Assembly: GCA_033807775.1 (NCBI GenBank)
Contig: CM066315.1
Coordinates: forward strand, 58,806,820-58,870,819
Origin: Saussurea involucrata
Lineage: Eukaryota > Streptophyta > Magnoliopsida > Asterales > Asteraceae
Direction of reading: 5' to 3'
DNA: 64,000 nt
The translations under genes were made by a program, and so were the position numbers. Within the stretch, counting starts at the first letter, position 1. Every line of letters starts with the position of its first letter. Positions 22,958 through 34,025 of this stretch are shown here, piece by piece. The notes beneath the pieces are model-generated. The model was not told where the DNA came from. It searched no databases and saw only the letters and a program-made list of their open reading frames with translations.

Positions 22958-25900
22958 TTAGGCAAAAAGGTACGGGTACTTAGTTCTCATTTCTGACTCC
23001 GATTCCCAAGTAGCATCCTGACCCCTATGATGTCTCCACTGAACTTTCACTTGTCTGATTACTTTGTTCCGCAACACTTTAACTTTGTGGTCAACAATGG
23101 CTTCTGGTTCTTCTACATAATTCAACTTTTCATCAACCTGTATTTCGGGTAGAGACACTGCCTGATCTGGCGTAACCAAACACTTTCGGAAATTGGATAC
23201 GTGGAACGCATTGTGGATTCTGCTTAACTCTGGCGGAAGATCTAACCTGTAGGCTACTTCACCAATTCTTTCTGTAATTGCAAACGGTCCAATGTACCTC
23301 GGGCTCAGTTTACCTTGTTTCCCAAATCGGATGACTCCTTTCCAAGGTGAGACTTTTAACATCACAAAATCTCCAACTTGGAATTCTAACGGCTTTCGGC
23401 GTCGGTCTGCGTAGCTTTTCTGTCTGTCTTGAGCCACTTTCAATCTTTCCCGAATCTGAGTAATCTTATCCGCGGTTAACTGAACTATATCTGGCCCTGC
23501 TAACTGTTTCTCTCCCACTTCGTTCCAACACAGAGGCGTTCGGCATTTTCTACCATACAGAACTTCAAACGGTGCCGCTTGTATGCTGGAATGGTAACTG
23601 TTGTTGTAGGCAAATTCGATCAATGGTAAATGCTTATCCCACGATCCCCCAAAGTCAACAATGCAAGCCCGGAGCATATATTCTAATGTCTGAATCGTTC
23701 GTTCACTCTGACCATCAGTTTGAGGATGATATGTTGTGCTTAACTTTATCTGTGTCCCCATTTCCTTTTGAAAACTTCTCCAGAATCTCGAGGTAAAACG
23801 GATGTCACGATCAGAGATAATCGAAATTGGAACTCCATGTCGTGTTACTATTTCGTTGATATATAGTTTGGCTAGTCTTTACAATGAATAGGTTTCCTTT
23901 ATTGGTAGGAAGTGAGCAGACTTGGTCAACCTGTCAACGATCACCCAAATAGCATCAAACCCTTTCGGAGTCCTTGGTAACTTCGTGATGAAATCTGTAG
24001 TAATTTGATCCCATTTCCACATCGGTATTTTTAATCGCTGCAACTGACCAAATGGTTTCTGATGTTCAATCTTCACCTTCTTACAAGTAGTACAACCTTC
24101 TACATACTGAGCAATGCTTCTTTTTATTCCCGACCACCAATAAAACTGTTTCAGATCTTTATACATCTTGTTTGTACCTGGATGAATAGAGAATCGAGAT
24201 TGATGAGCTTCTTGTAGTACCCGATCACGTAAACTACCCAAACGAGGCACCCAAATTCTATTCCCCAGACACAACAACCCACAGTCATCTTTTACTAGCA
24301 ATGCTGATAACCCCACTAACCGTTCCGATTTCAAACGTTCTTCCTGATAGGCTTCTAATTGAAACTTCAGCAATTCGTCAAAGATGTTAGGTAGGAGTTC
24401 AGCTCGTATTGAAAAAGTTTTTATTGTTCCACTCCTTTCTTGACGACTCAGCGCATCAGCTACCACATTTGCCTTTCCCGGATGATAAAGAATTTCACGG
24501 TCGTAATCATTCACCAGTTCTAGCCATCTTCTTTGCCTCATATTTAGTTCCTTCTGATCGAAGAGGTGTTGGAGACTCTTATGATCGGTATAAATTTGAC
24601 ATTTGGAGCCATAAAGATAATGTCTCCAAATCTTCAGCGCGAAAACAACTGCTGCAAGTTCCATGTCGTGCGTAGAGTACTGTCTTTCATGATCTTTCAA
24701 CTGACGACAAGCATAAGCAATAACCTTTCCACGCTGCATAAGTACAGATCCCAATCCCAGTTTGGAAGCATCACTGTAAACAACAAAGTCTTCAGAACCT
24801 TCGGTTAATGACAAAATCGGCGCGCTGCAAAGTTTCTCTTTCAATATTCGGAATGCTTCATCCTGTTCTGCTTTCCATTCGAACTTTAGATTCTTTCGAG
24901 TCAGCTTAGTCAAAGGCATCGCGATACGAGAGAAGTCTTTTATAAACTTTCGATAATAGCCGGCTAAACCCAAAAAACTTCGTACTTCGGTTGGCGTTCT
25001 CGGCGGTTCCCACTTTTCAATTGCTTCTATCTTCGTCGGATCAACTTGAATACCCTTCTCGGAAACTACATGCCCCAAAAACTGAACTTCCCATAGCCAG
25101 AATTCACATTTCGAAAATTTAGCGTACAATTTTTCTTTCTTAAGTAACTCCAGAATCAGACGAAGATGTTGCGTGTGCTCTTCCTTGGATCGAGAATATA
25201 TAAGTATATCATCGATAAATACAATTACAAATTTATCGAGATACGGCTTACATACCCGATTCATTAAATCCATAAAAGCAGCTGGAGCGTTCGTCAATCC
25301 AAACGGCATCACTAAGAATTCATAATGACCATACCTTGTGCGAAAAGCAGTTTTCAGAACATCTTCTTCTTTCACCTTCAACTGATGGTAACCAGACCTT
25401 AGATCAATCTTGGAGAAATAACAAGCTCCAAGTAACTGATCGAAGAGGTCATCAATTCTGGGTAGCGGATACTTATTCTTGATCGTGCGCTTATTCAGTT
25501 CCCGGTAGTCGATACACATTCTCATCGAACCATCCTTCTTTTTCACAAATAGAACTGGCGCTCCCCACGGCGAAGAACTGGTTCTGATGAAGCCTTTATC
25601 GGATAGGTCTTGCAGTTGTGCCATCATTTCTTTCATTTCTGGAGGTGCCAGACGATACGGTGCACGTGCTACAGGAGCGGCTCCAGGAATCAGATCTATA
25701 CCAAACTCTACTTGTCTAACGGGCGGAAGACTATTCAAGTCTTCAGGGAAAACTTCTAGAAATTCACTAACAATTGGAATATCTTCCAACTTGCTCCTCT
25801 CTAGCTTAGTATCTATCACATAAGCTAAGTAACTCGGGCATACTTTATTAACACACTTACGGGCTTTTACCAAAGAGATAAGGCAAGACTGATGATTTCT

Positions 25901-27505
25901 ACGGTCACCATAAATCACTACTGGTCCCTTCTCAGGTAAGACAACATTTATCAATTTCTTATCGCAAACTATATTGGCCTGATTCTTGGCTAACCAATCC
26001 ATTCCCACTACCACATCAAACTCGATCAAGGCCATAGGAAATAACTGAATAGGTACTCCATACCCATCTATGTTTATCACACAACTATCAAATACCTCAC
26101 TAACCGGTACTTCATTATCATTAGCCGTATCTACCATTAATGCATGATCTAACACTTTAGGCTTTAAATGCATATAGGAAGCAAAAGAAGGCGACACAAA
26201 CGATCGGTTTGCACCAGAATCAAATAACACTTTAGCACGTGTAGAATTTATTAAGAATGTACCTGTAACCACATCGGGAGTCTCATCTGCCTCTTGCTCT
26301 GTCATCTGGAAGGCACGGCCCCTTGTTCTTGGTGGCTCTAGTCTTGGTACTACCGGTCTGACAACTGCTGGTTTCCCTGAAGTACCCCCTTGTTGTATTC
26401 TTCCCTTTGGACAATCGGACTGTATGTGATCAGGAGAATTACATGAAAAACAGAACCGCGTTACACGACAATCCTTAACAACATGCCCAGTCTTCCCACA
26501 CCTATAACAAACCCGCGATTCAACCTGACAATTCCCTTGGTGGACACGGTTGCATTTCAAACAAGGTCTTTCCGTTGGTCGGAAAGGTGGACGGTTATCG
26601 TATCTCTGAAACCTGAACTTCTTTGGATCGTGTTGTGGTCCTTCCCACTTCCTTTTTCCTGTACCTTTGTCGCTAGTATTTCTTCCTTTATCCTGTTCCA
26701 CGGTTTCCGCGGCATCAACTGCAGCGGAGAAAGTTTCGGGTCCTTTAGCAATTACCAAACTCCTGACTTCTGCATTCAACCTGAAAATAAACCTTTCAAT
26801 CTTCATGGCCTCCGTGGCAACATAATATTCTGCAAAACGAGATTTTTCCAGAAAACGAGCAGTGTAGTCCCGAACAGATAAATTTCCTTGTTGCAAGTTC
26901 ATAAACTCCCCCTCTAGTTGTTTAACCGCTGCATGAGGACAGAACTGCTTCCTGAAAGCTATAACAAATTCTTCCCACGAGAAGGTAGATTATATGTCAG
27001 AACCTCCCGAAGAAATATGAGCTTCCCACCAATATAAAGCGTCACCTTTCAACATTGCGGCTCCATAAAGTACCCTATCCTCTTCCGCGCACTTACTAGT
27101 CTTGAAGATAGCTTCTATTTCCTTCAGCCACTTCATGGCTTTCACCGGATCCCGATCTCCTGAGTAAGTTGGAGGCTTACAACTTAAGAACATTTTGTAG
27201 TCACACTTCTTCACTACTGGTACGACAATACGTGTAATGGGCATCTCCTCTTCATGAGTAGGACCTGGTCTCTCTGTTTCAGTATTATGAGTTTGGTTGA
27301 ACATAGCTTGGATATTGGCTTGTAATCTTCCCATTTCCGCTGCTAAGTCGTCTCTTGTAACAAATTCCGTGCCGCGCCCCTGGACTCTGCCTCCAGTCCT
27401 ACCTCTACCTCTTTCTCCCCATCTTCCCCTTCCTCCGGCCGTTGGGTTTGTTCTATTCGGGTTTCCTCCTCCTTCCCGATTTGTTTGTCTCGTACCACTT
27501 GCCAT
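22958..27505 (-). pseudogene. Chromovirus gag-pol polyprotein, two nonsense codons
   Basis: One frame of 1516 codons from ATG 27505 to TAG/TAA near 22958, interrupted only by TAA at ~26990 (after GGSDI) and TAA at 23879-23881 (after KETYSL). Domains in order: Arg/Gly-rich N-terminus; gag capsid domain (YSGDRDPVKAMKWLKEIEAI, then GEFMNLQQGNLSVRDYTARF); two zinc knuckles (CYRCGKTGHVVKDC, CFSCNSPDHIQSDC); protease (VLFDSGANRSFVS); reverse transcriptase (CIDYRELNKRTIKNKYPLPR; catalytic FIDDILIYS); RNase H (YSDASKLGLGSVL, TDHKSLQHLF); integrase zinc finger (HPGTNKMYKDL...CTTCKKVK) and DDE core (TTDFITKLPRTPKGFDA, TYHPQTDGQSERTIQTLEY); and a chromodomain-like tail (VKVQWRHHRGQDATWESESE). All catalytic motifs are retained. 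It could not make a full polyprotein without suppression of the stops. Confidence 0.92.
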
Positions 27506-27753
27506 TCTGTTGATTCAGACAAGGTTAATATACACATAAGCATATACCCCATATAACAAGGTATTCCAGTTCAAACATGTACCTGTAAGATCACAATTAC
27601 ACTGGCCAGGTGTAATAAAGAAATTACCTTACATGATGTTCCTTCTACCTTTTTATACTTAACATCCCAAGGTTCTACAATAATAAGGACATCCTACTTC
27701 ACATGCAGTTAAAGTCTAGGTACAGATACTAATACCTAAATCCCTTAAACTAG

Positions 27754-27766
27754 GGCTCTGATACCA
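27754..27766 (-). promoter_or_regulatory. Primer-binding site, initiator tRNA-Met (chromovirus)
   Basis: On the minus strand TGGTATCAGAGCC, two bases after the end of the 5' LTR. It is complementary to the 3' end of plant initiator tRNA-Met and fixes the orientation of the element. Confidence 0.9.
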
Positions 27767-27768
27767 TC

Positions 27769-29408
27769 TGTAACGACCCGTAGTCCCATACATAGTTCAA
27801 ATAGCATACATTGCATAACGTCGTTAAAACAAGCGATATAATATATAACAAATACGGTCCCTTAGTCTTTTACAAACATTCATTACATCTTTACAAACGT
27901 TTACATAGTAATTGACATTATTAACAACATGCCATATCTACTAAACACATCATAGTCTTCCCAAAAGCTATTCTCGGTTTACCCTCCTTATTTGCTCTTA
28001 CTTGATCCTCGACCTGGAATACATATTTAAAACAAAATGAGGGTTAGACCTAATGGTCTAAGTGAGAAAATCCCTGTTTCTTTGAAAATCCTTTGCACAC
28101 CAACATTCACATAATACAAACACAATTATCAATCATAACTCACTCATCACGTAATTCACTGTCTCCTTCCCATGGCCATATTAGTTGGTTGCAAGCCAAG
28201 TAATAAACAACGATGTACAACAACTACAGCCAATCAACACTGTACAACAACTACAGCCAACACACCAGTCCTATGCCCGACCAACGTATTATAACATAAT
28301 ATAATACTCACGTAATTACAATATCTCAACATATTATAATTCACATATAAACATAGTCACACCATGTATCACATATCCAATACACACATATATGTATTCC
28401 AGTTGAAAATGTTTTGAAGTAAAACTCACCTGATTGCTTATCAACACGTTTCCAAGCCTTCCAAACAGGTTCAGTCCTTTACCCAGAATTCACAGGATCT
28501 GTAACAAATAGATACAGATATCTCTTTACCACATAAAACACGTAAGTCTTACTAAGGCTAAGAACTCTAAAGAACTCAAATCCTCAAATGTCGCCCCAAA
28601 CCCATACTCAAGTCAAGACCACCGAATAATCAGTTCTCATTCATTCCCTATCTAATGGTTAATAAAATACAGGTTACTGGATACTCGACAGCATCTAAAC
28701 TCTCAATATTGGCCAAACAGCAAAAGTATCCGGATACCACAAGTTATTCGGACAACACAACTTTTCCGGACAACATCACTTTTCCGGACGACATACTAAC
28801 CCGGACAACACTCGGGAACTAAGGTAACCCGGATACCATCCGGTATCTTATTTTATCCGGAAACTATGAAAATAGATGACTTACCCGGATAATGAACTCG
28901 TCCGGACACCACCGAAAGGGACTACCGGACACTACTAAAGAAATTACCCGGACACATTCATGGTGTCCGGAAACTGCTGCTGTTCATCCCTATTTTTACC
29001 CAGAATTCGACTAAGGTTTATACCAGTTCGATTCTGTTGATTCCAAACCGATAGAAACAATCTACTAACCATTATGAACATAAAACATAGCAGAAACATA
29101 CCTTAATCTTACTTCCAAGTACTCCAATTTGAAGCCTTGACCCTTTCTTCCTTTTTCTTCTTTTGCTCTCCAAAACACACACACTTCACACACTGAATTT
29201 CTGGATAATACTGATTTAGGAAATATCTAAATCCATTAAGGGTAATATCTAATCCAATTTACCACTTTAGTCCTTAAGTTATTCACTAATGACCAAATAC
29301 ACCCTTTACTTATAAATCTACCCAAACTTACCTTTAACTTCACATTTTAAAGTTAACAAAATTTAACGGAACTAACATTTAACTAACGAACTAACCCGGG
29401 GTATTACA
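27769..29408 (-). repeat. Tekay-type 5' LTR
   Basis: 1640 bp, TG...CA ends, followed directly by the CATAC target duplication at 29409-29413 and then the rest of the Athila-like LTR. See the sister LTR for the comparison. Confidence 0.93.
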
Positions 29409-30613
29409 CATACTTCTAGTCCTTACTGTTTTGTCAATGGTAATCTCAAAATGGACCTTTTCAGGCCTCGATGGAATGTGTAGAGACAAATACTCTAAGT
29501 GTTTTTGAGTACACAAACTAGCTTTCCTAATACTCCAGTGGGTTGAGATTAGTTTACTGTGCAGACCTCACTTTCGCAAGTGTCATAAGAATTCTTTCGA
29601 ATTCCCTAGCATCATCCAAGATTGTGTCACTGCATTCTACTCATTTCTGAGTTAAGAACTAGACTTTAGATCCTCACAAGTGATTGGCTTGTTCGCATCA
29701 TTGGGCAATAATCGAGAGTGAATGACCAAAACAATAAATATTCGAAGTATGAAGATTATTCAAGCATTTTTCATAAAATCCAGGTACTTCTCCTTCCTAC
29801 ATCCCAAGGGATGTTTAGCTCATAATTACTAAAGTAAAGAAAACAAGATATGAGAAGTTGCTCATAAATAAACTGAAAGTGACTTCGATTAAAAACCACA
29901 GTGGGCACTGTGAGTACAGCACTGCTACAAAATACTTCAAACTAACGATTACACTAGGAAATTAAGTGCAGAAAATTAAGAGCTACTGCAGTAAATTCTA
30001 GAGCTAAAAACTACAACTAAGTTGCACTAAATGTGGTAGTTGGAATATGAATTAAATGAAACCCAACACCTCTTTATATACTTAGAGGAAACGTTGGACC
30101 AAACAAAAATAGGTAATTGTCTAGAGGCTAAAACATAAAGTGGAAGACACAAAATCCATTTCCCATGAGCAAAGCTTCTCTCCACAAGTTTGTAGCCTAT
30201 TACCCCAAGGTCTCTTCACCTTTTCCAAAAAGTCAACTTTAAGTACCATTGGTTTCAATAAACAATTCTAATTGCCATCTTCAAGGGGACATGCTTGTTA
30301 CTTGTCTTCCCATGCTTCTGCCATAGACCCTTCTATTCTCCAGGACTTACTTCCAAGCTAAGATTTGAATTTCATTTGTCTTCTTGTTGGCTCGCCAGTG
30401 GGATCCGGAGTGGGCACTCCGCAAGTCACTGCATAATTTTCGTAAAAGTGCAACAAAAATCCACCAAATGGTTTATAAAAACTGTGGTTCGCTCTTTTTG
30501 CTCATTTTTAGAAATATTACCATGAATGGGTGATTTGAGAAGCGAAATGACTAAAATTTGACAAAAGAAAATAAAAATAAAAAGAAATAATAACTCTAAA
30601 AATAGAGTTATCA

Positions 30614-31766
30614 CAACCTCAAACTTAAATCATTACTTGTCCCCAAGTAATAAAAAAAAGAAAGAAAAAATAAAAATTATGCACCTTGAGCTTTCAGGGA
30701 CTTACATATTTCTCAATTTGAATGAATGTTGATCTCCCTCCATGGATGCTTCTTTTGGCCCCAAAACTAAAATTTCACTTTGTGCATTCGACTATATCTT
30801 TCCCTTGTTCACATTTGATCAATAGGACTTGCTTGGGTTTGAAGGATTTGTGGCTTTAAATATGCTTTCCAAGGGTTTTGTAGCAAACAATTCCAAACAT
30901 GGATCGAAAATCTCGCTTTGAGATTTTTATTTCAAGAAGTGAGTATTTCTGAGTTTTGCAAGGGTAGGTACGTACACTTTAGGCTTTTATTTGGGTACGG
31001 GTATATATTTTTTGTGGGAGTGGGTATTCTGATGGTCCAGAATAGGCACACCATCGTTTTCTGGGAGTGAGCACTCTGATGGTCCAGAAAAGGCACACCA
31101 TCATTTTCTTCGAGTGACACTCCGATTTTCTTTGTTTTTTTTGGAGGGGGTATAGCTTACCCACCTCAAACTTAAGACTTCACGATGTCCTCGTTGTAGA
31201 TAAAGACTGGAAGTCACACTGGAAGTCCCCACCTCAAACTTAAGATCTCACAGTGTCCCCACTGTGACTTGGAAAGTAGGTTCAAAGAGGCATTTGGGGT
31301 ACAAAAATGTCGAGTTTGGGCAAGTGGATGCAAAAACGGCCTATATCATTTCAACGTGACAAGTTGAGGATCGAAACTTACAAAAGTGAATTTTTAGGTT
31401 AGAAGCCGAAAGTTGTGCACCTTGAAATGGAAGATGATCAAAAATCATTCAAACAAGAAATATGTTAGTATCCAAAAGCACCTACTTGACAATAGGTATT
31501 CATGCAATCATCAACCAAAAGTAAAGAGTACCAAATTATCAATATCCAGCCATAGGCAAATACCAACCAAACAAAAAAATTAAAATTGTTTTTGGAGCAT
31601 CAAAAGGGAAACCACAGTCCCTACAAACCATTCAACGTGTGGGGGTTGCTTGCGGTGAGCCTGTAAATTCATCACTGGAAAGATCATCACTTTCATTTGT
31701 TGGACAGATACCCTCGGGAAAATCAGAGAGTTGAGCGGCCAGTTCCGGATCGGCACCTTGCAACAT
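30614..31766 (-). other. Athila-like 3' untranslated region with repeated polypurine-like motifs
   Basis: No coding sequence. The motif ACCTCAAACTTAA (minus strand TTAAGTTTGAGGT) occurs three times, at 30616, 31160 and 31229. The first lies at the LTR border and would be the working polypurine tract; the other two are followed by CACGATGTCC/CACAGTGTCC. A ~48-bp tandem duplication, TGATGGTCCAGAAWAGGCAC plus flanks, lies at about 31030-31115. Confidence 0.6.
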
Positions 31767-33567
31767 TTAGTTCATGACCGCATCCCTCTGTTGGGTGTAC
31801 ATCCAAAAGGATTCGATGGCTCTGTCCATTATTGCCTGTCGATCTTCCAAGGCAGTGAGACGATCAGTGATGGCCTTGAGTGCAACCAAGATATCAGCCA
31901 TGGGATTGTTTGTGCATCCTGAAGTGGGATCTGGGAGTGGGTTGTTGGCAGATGTCCCTGGGGCTTCAGCGGCAGTGAGTTCATCGATGGGAGTGGTAAT
32001 TGCTCTCCCCATCTTCTTTATGGTCACTACGCTGATGTTGTTAGCGGAAGTTACCCAAGCATCACCTGGAGCAGACGGCACTCCAGCATCGATTAGTAGG
32101 AAGTAATGAGACAACGGAGTGGGATGATTACCTTCTTACGAGTCCGGGCCTGGTAGATCGCTGACTGCGTCAGAATCCCAAGATTGATTGTTTTGCCAGC
32201 GAGGATGCAGTAGAGAAGGCCGCATTTGTGCATGGAAAGAGTTGTATCATGCGTAGTGGGAGACAGGGAGTGGCGTAGGAATTGGAACCACACAACAGCC
32301 TCTGTAGTGAGGGAGCTAGCGTGTAGGCACTTTTGATTGCCATCCTTGTCCCAAGTTTTACCTTCTATCACCAGAGCTTTTAAAATGGCTTCCTCATCAG
32401 CCGAGGTCATTTTTTGTAAGAATCTAGCAAAGGTGCACGAAAGAGGGGTCCTTATTTCAAGGACCCGATTGATCGTGGATGTGCCATAATGCACCTTACG
32501 ACCCCGGACTATTACGCATGTGGCCTTGGTTTGAGAGGCCTCGGCATAAAATTCTTTTACCAAAGAGGCGTTGGCCCTTCTATTGGCCGTGGCCAATGTT
32601 GCCCAATCTTGCTGAATAACCCTCTCTTTAATAAAAGGGTTGGCCTCCACAAAGTCAGGGTCAAACCCCCTCTCCAGATTCAACTTTTGCTTAAAGATAC
32701 AGTCATAGTGGGCAATAACCGCAGGGGTTGTGAACTACCTGGGAATGCCATTGGGGGATGCTCAGTTCCCACTATGGATTCATGAGGGTTTTGAGTTGAA
32801 AGCTGTTTATTATCAGCATCAGACTCTTCTGATAATGAACTTGAAGAGGGAATAGGACCCTTACCTTTTCCAGACGATTTTCCGGCCGCAGATTTTGCCG
32901 AAGTGGTCACCGCAGATCGGGTGACCATGCCTCTCTTCCTTGAAGCCTTCTTAATGGGGTTTTCCTCACTGTGGGTTACCTGTTTAAGAGCCTCCAAATC
33001 GATGGTGTTTCCGATTTGTAGGTATTGATTGGTGTAGTCCTCTTCTTCCTTTCTTTCCAACTCCTCCTCTTCTCTGAATATTGTAGCTTCTGCCTCCTGT
33101 CTCACTCGATCCTCTTCTTCTTGTCTCCGCCTTTCTTCCTCAGCCCTTTTTCTCTCATCTTCCTCTTTGCGTAACCGTTCTTTTTCTTCCTTTTTCAATC
33201 TTTCTTCTTCTTCCGGTCGCAACCTTTCCTCTTCCTCTTTTCTCCTCTTCTCGACCTCTTCTTTCTTTTTCTGAAGTGCAAGAAGTTTCTGCTCAAACTC
33301 TTCTCGCAACTGCAACATTTCATCTTCAGCTTTTTGTTCCTCAATATTGAAATCACTCAGACTTGCGTCTGAGGCTTTCGATCCCTCTTGCTTCGATGAT
33401 TCAGCGTCCGGCGCTACAGCCATCGCCGTGTGCTCGTCGGAAGATGGCGGTGGTTGGTTTAGGTCATCGGTGACAGTCTCCGGTGGGTGGTCAGCGGTGG
33501 CGATATGGCGGCGGGTGGCGAGACTGGGCTCATTTGGGCTGGGTATCTGACGTTTGCTTTTAGCCAT
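31767..33567 (-). pseudogene. Athila-like env-like (ORF3) reading frame, frameshifted
   Basis: Three overlapping minus-strand pieces join into one protein. 33567-32680 (start MAKSKRQIPSPNEP) has a long Glu/Arg/Lys coiled-coil stretch of ~120 residues and a basic patch (KKASRKRGMVTRSA). 32683-32093 contains NLERGFDPDFVEANPFIKER, WATLATANRRANASLVKEFY and RGRKVHYGTSTINRVL, which resemble the putative plant transposon protein domain typical of Athila elements. 32114-31767 has a C-terminal helix. Each junction needs one frameshift. No clear transmembrane anchor is seen. Its role in the element is unknown. The first Met is chosen over an upstream in-frame Met-like codon at 33642 because the Lys-rich start MAKSKR fits better. 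Confidence 0.7.
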
Positions 33568-34025
33568 GGTGAGGGTTTTCTTGTGTTGTTCGTGAGAGAG
33601 AATATGAGAAGAAAGAGAGTGTTTTTGAAATTTTGAGAGCAAAAAGGTAGGTTTTGGGTGTTTAGTATGGAAAGAGGTTATTCATTGGGTAAGAGATTTT
33701 AGGAGGGAACGGTTATTTAGGGTGTTATGAGTGCTTTTCTTGAAACTTGAGAGATTAGGGTGAGGTGGCAGGAAAAGGTGATGGTTGTGTAAGAAAAGTT
33801 GATGGTTTTTCAGCTTCTTGGGCCACCAAACCGTCAAATCCAAGTGTCAGGCACGCAGTGGGATGCGCAGTGGCTTGGTCGATGCCACTGCGAAGCATTT
33901 TCTTCAAAAATTGGCAATTCATCCTACACACATTCAAAATAAACTACAACAAGGGATTAAAAATACCAAAAATTATAAAAAGACAACAAATAACTGAAAT
34001 AAAATATTTACACAAGACTTGGACT

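Larger units (their letters stand above)
21264..29408 (-). mobile_element. Tekay-type chromovirus, full length and young
   Basis: 8145 bp with two LTRs (1656 and 1640 bp, TGTAAYACC/GGTATTACA-type ends), the 5-bp target duplication CATAC on both sides (21259-21263 and 29409-29413), a primer-binding site for initiator tRNA-Met, a polypurine tract (AAGGGGGAGATGA on the minus strand next to 22919), and a single gag-pol frame with only two nonsense codons. The gag-pol order and the chromodomain-like C-terminus place it in the chromoviruses, Tekay/Del group. The undamaged target (ATCCCATACTTCTAG) is visible in the sister LTR at 39937-39951. Confidence 0.94.
20862..30613 (-). repeat. Athila-like 3' LTR, split by the chromovirus
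   Basis: Two parts, 20862-21263 and 29409-30613, form one LTR of about 1602 bp once the inserted element and one copy of CATAC are removed. The first part aligns with 39540-39950 and the second begins exactly where that copy continues (TTCTAGTCCTTACTG). On the minus strand the LTR starts TGATAACTC just after AAGTTTGAGGTTG. Confidence 0.88.

Noticed and set aside
21264..29408. Tandem duplication or assembly error instead of a transposon
   Set aside because: The exact 5-bp TSD, PBS, PPT and full gag-pol show a real insertion, and the empty site is visible in the sister LTR.
32489..32785. Plus-strand frame inside the Athila-like env region
   Set aside because: Antisense shadow of the env-like pieces; no independent features.
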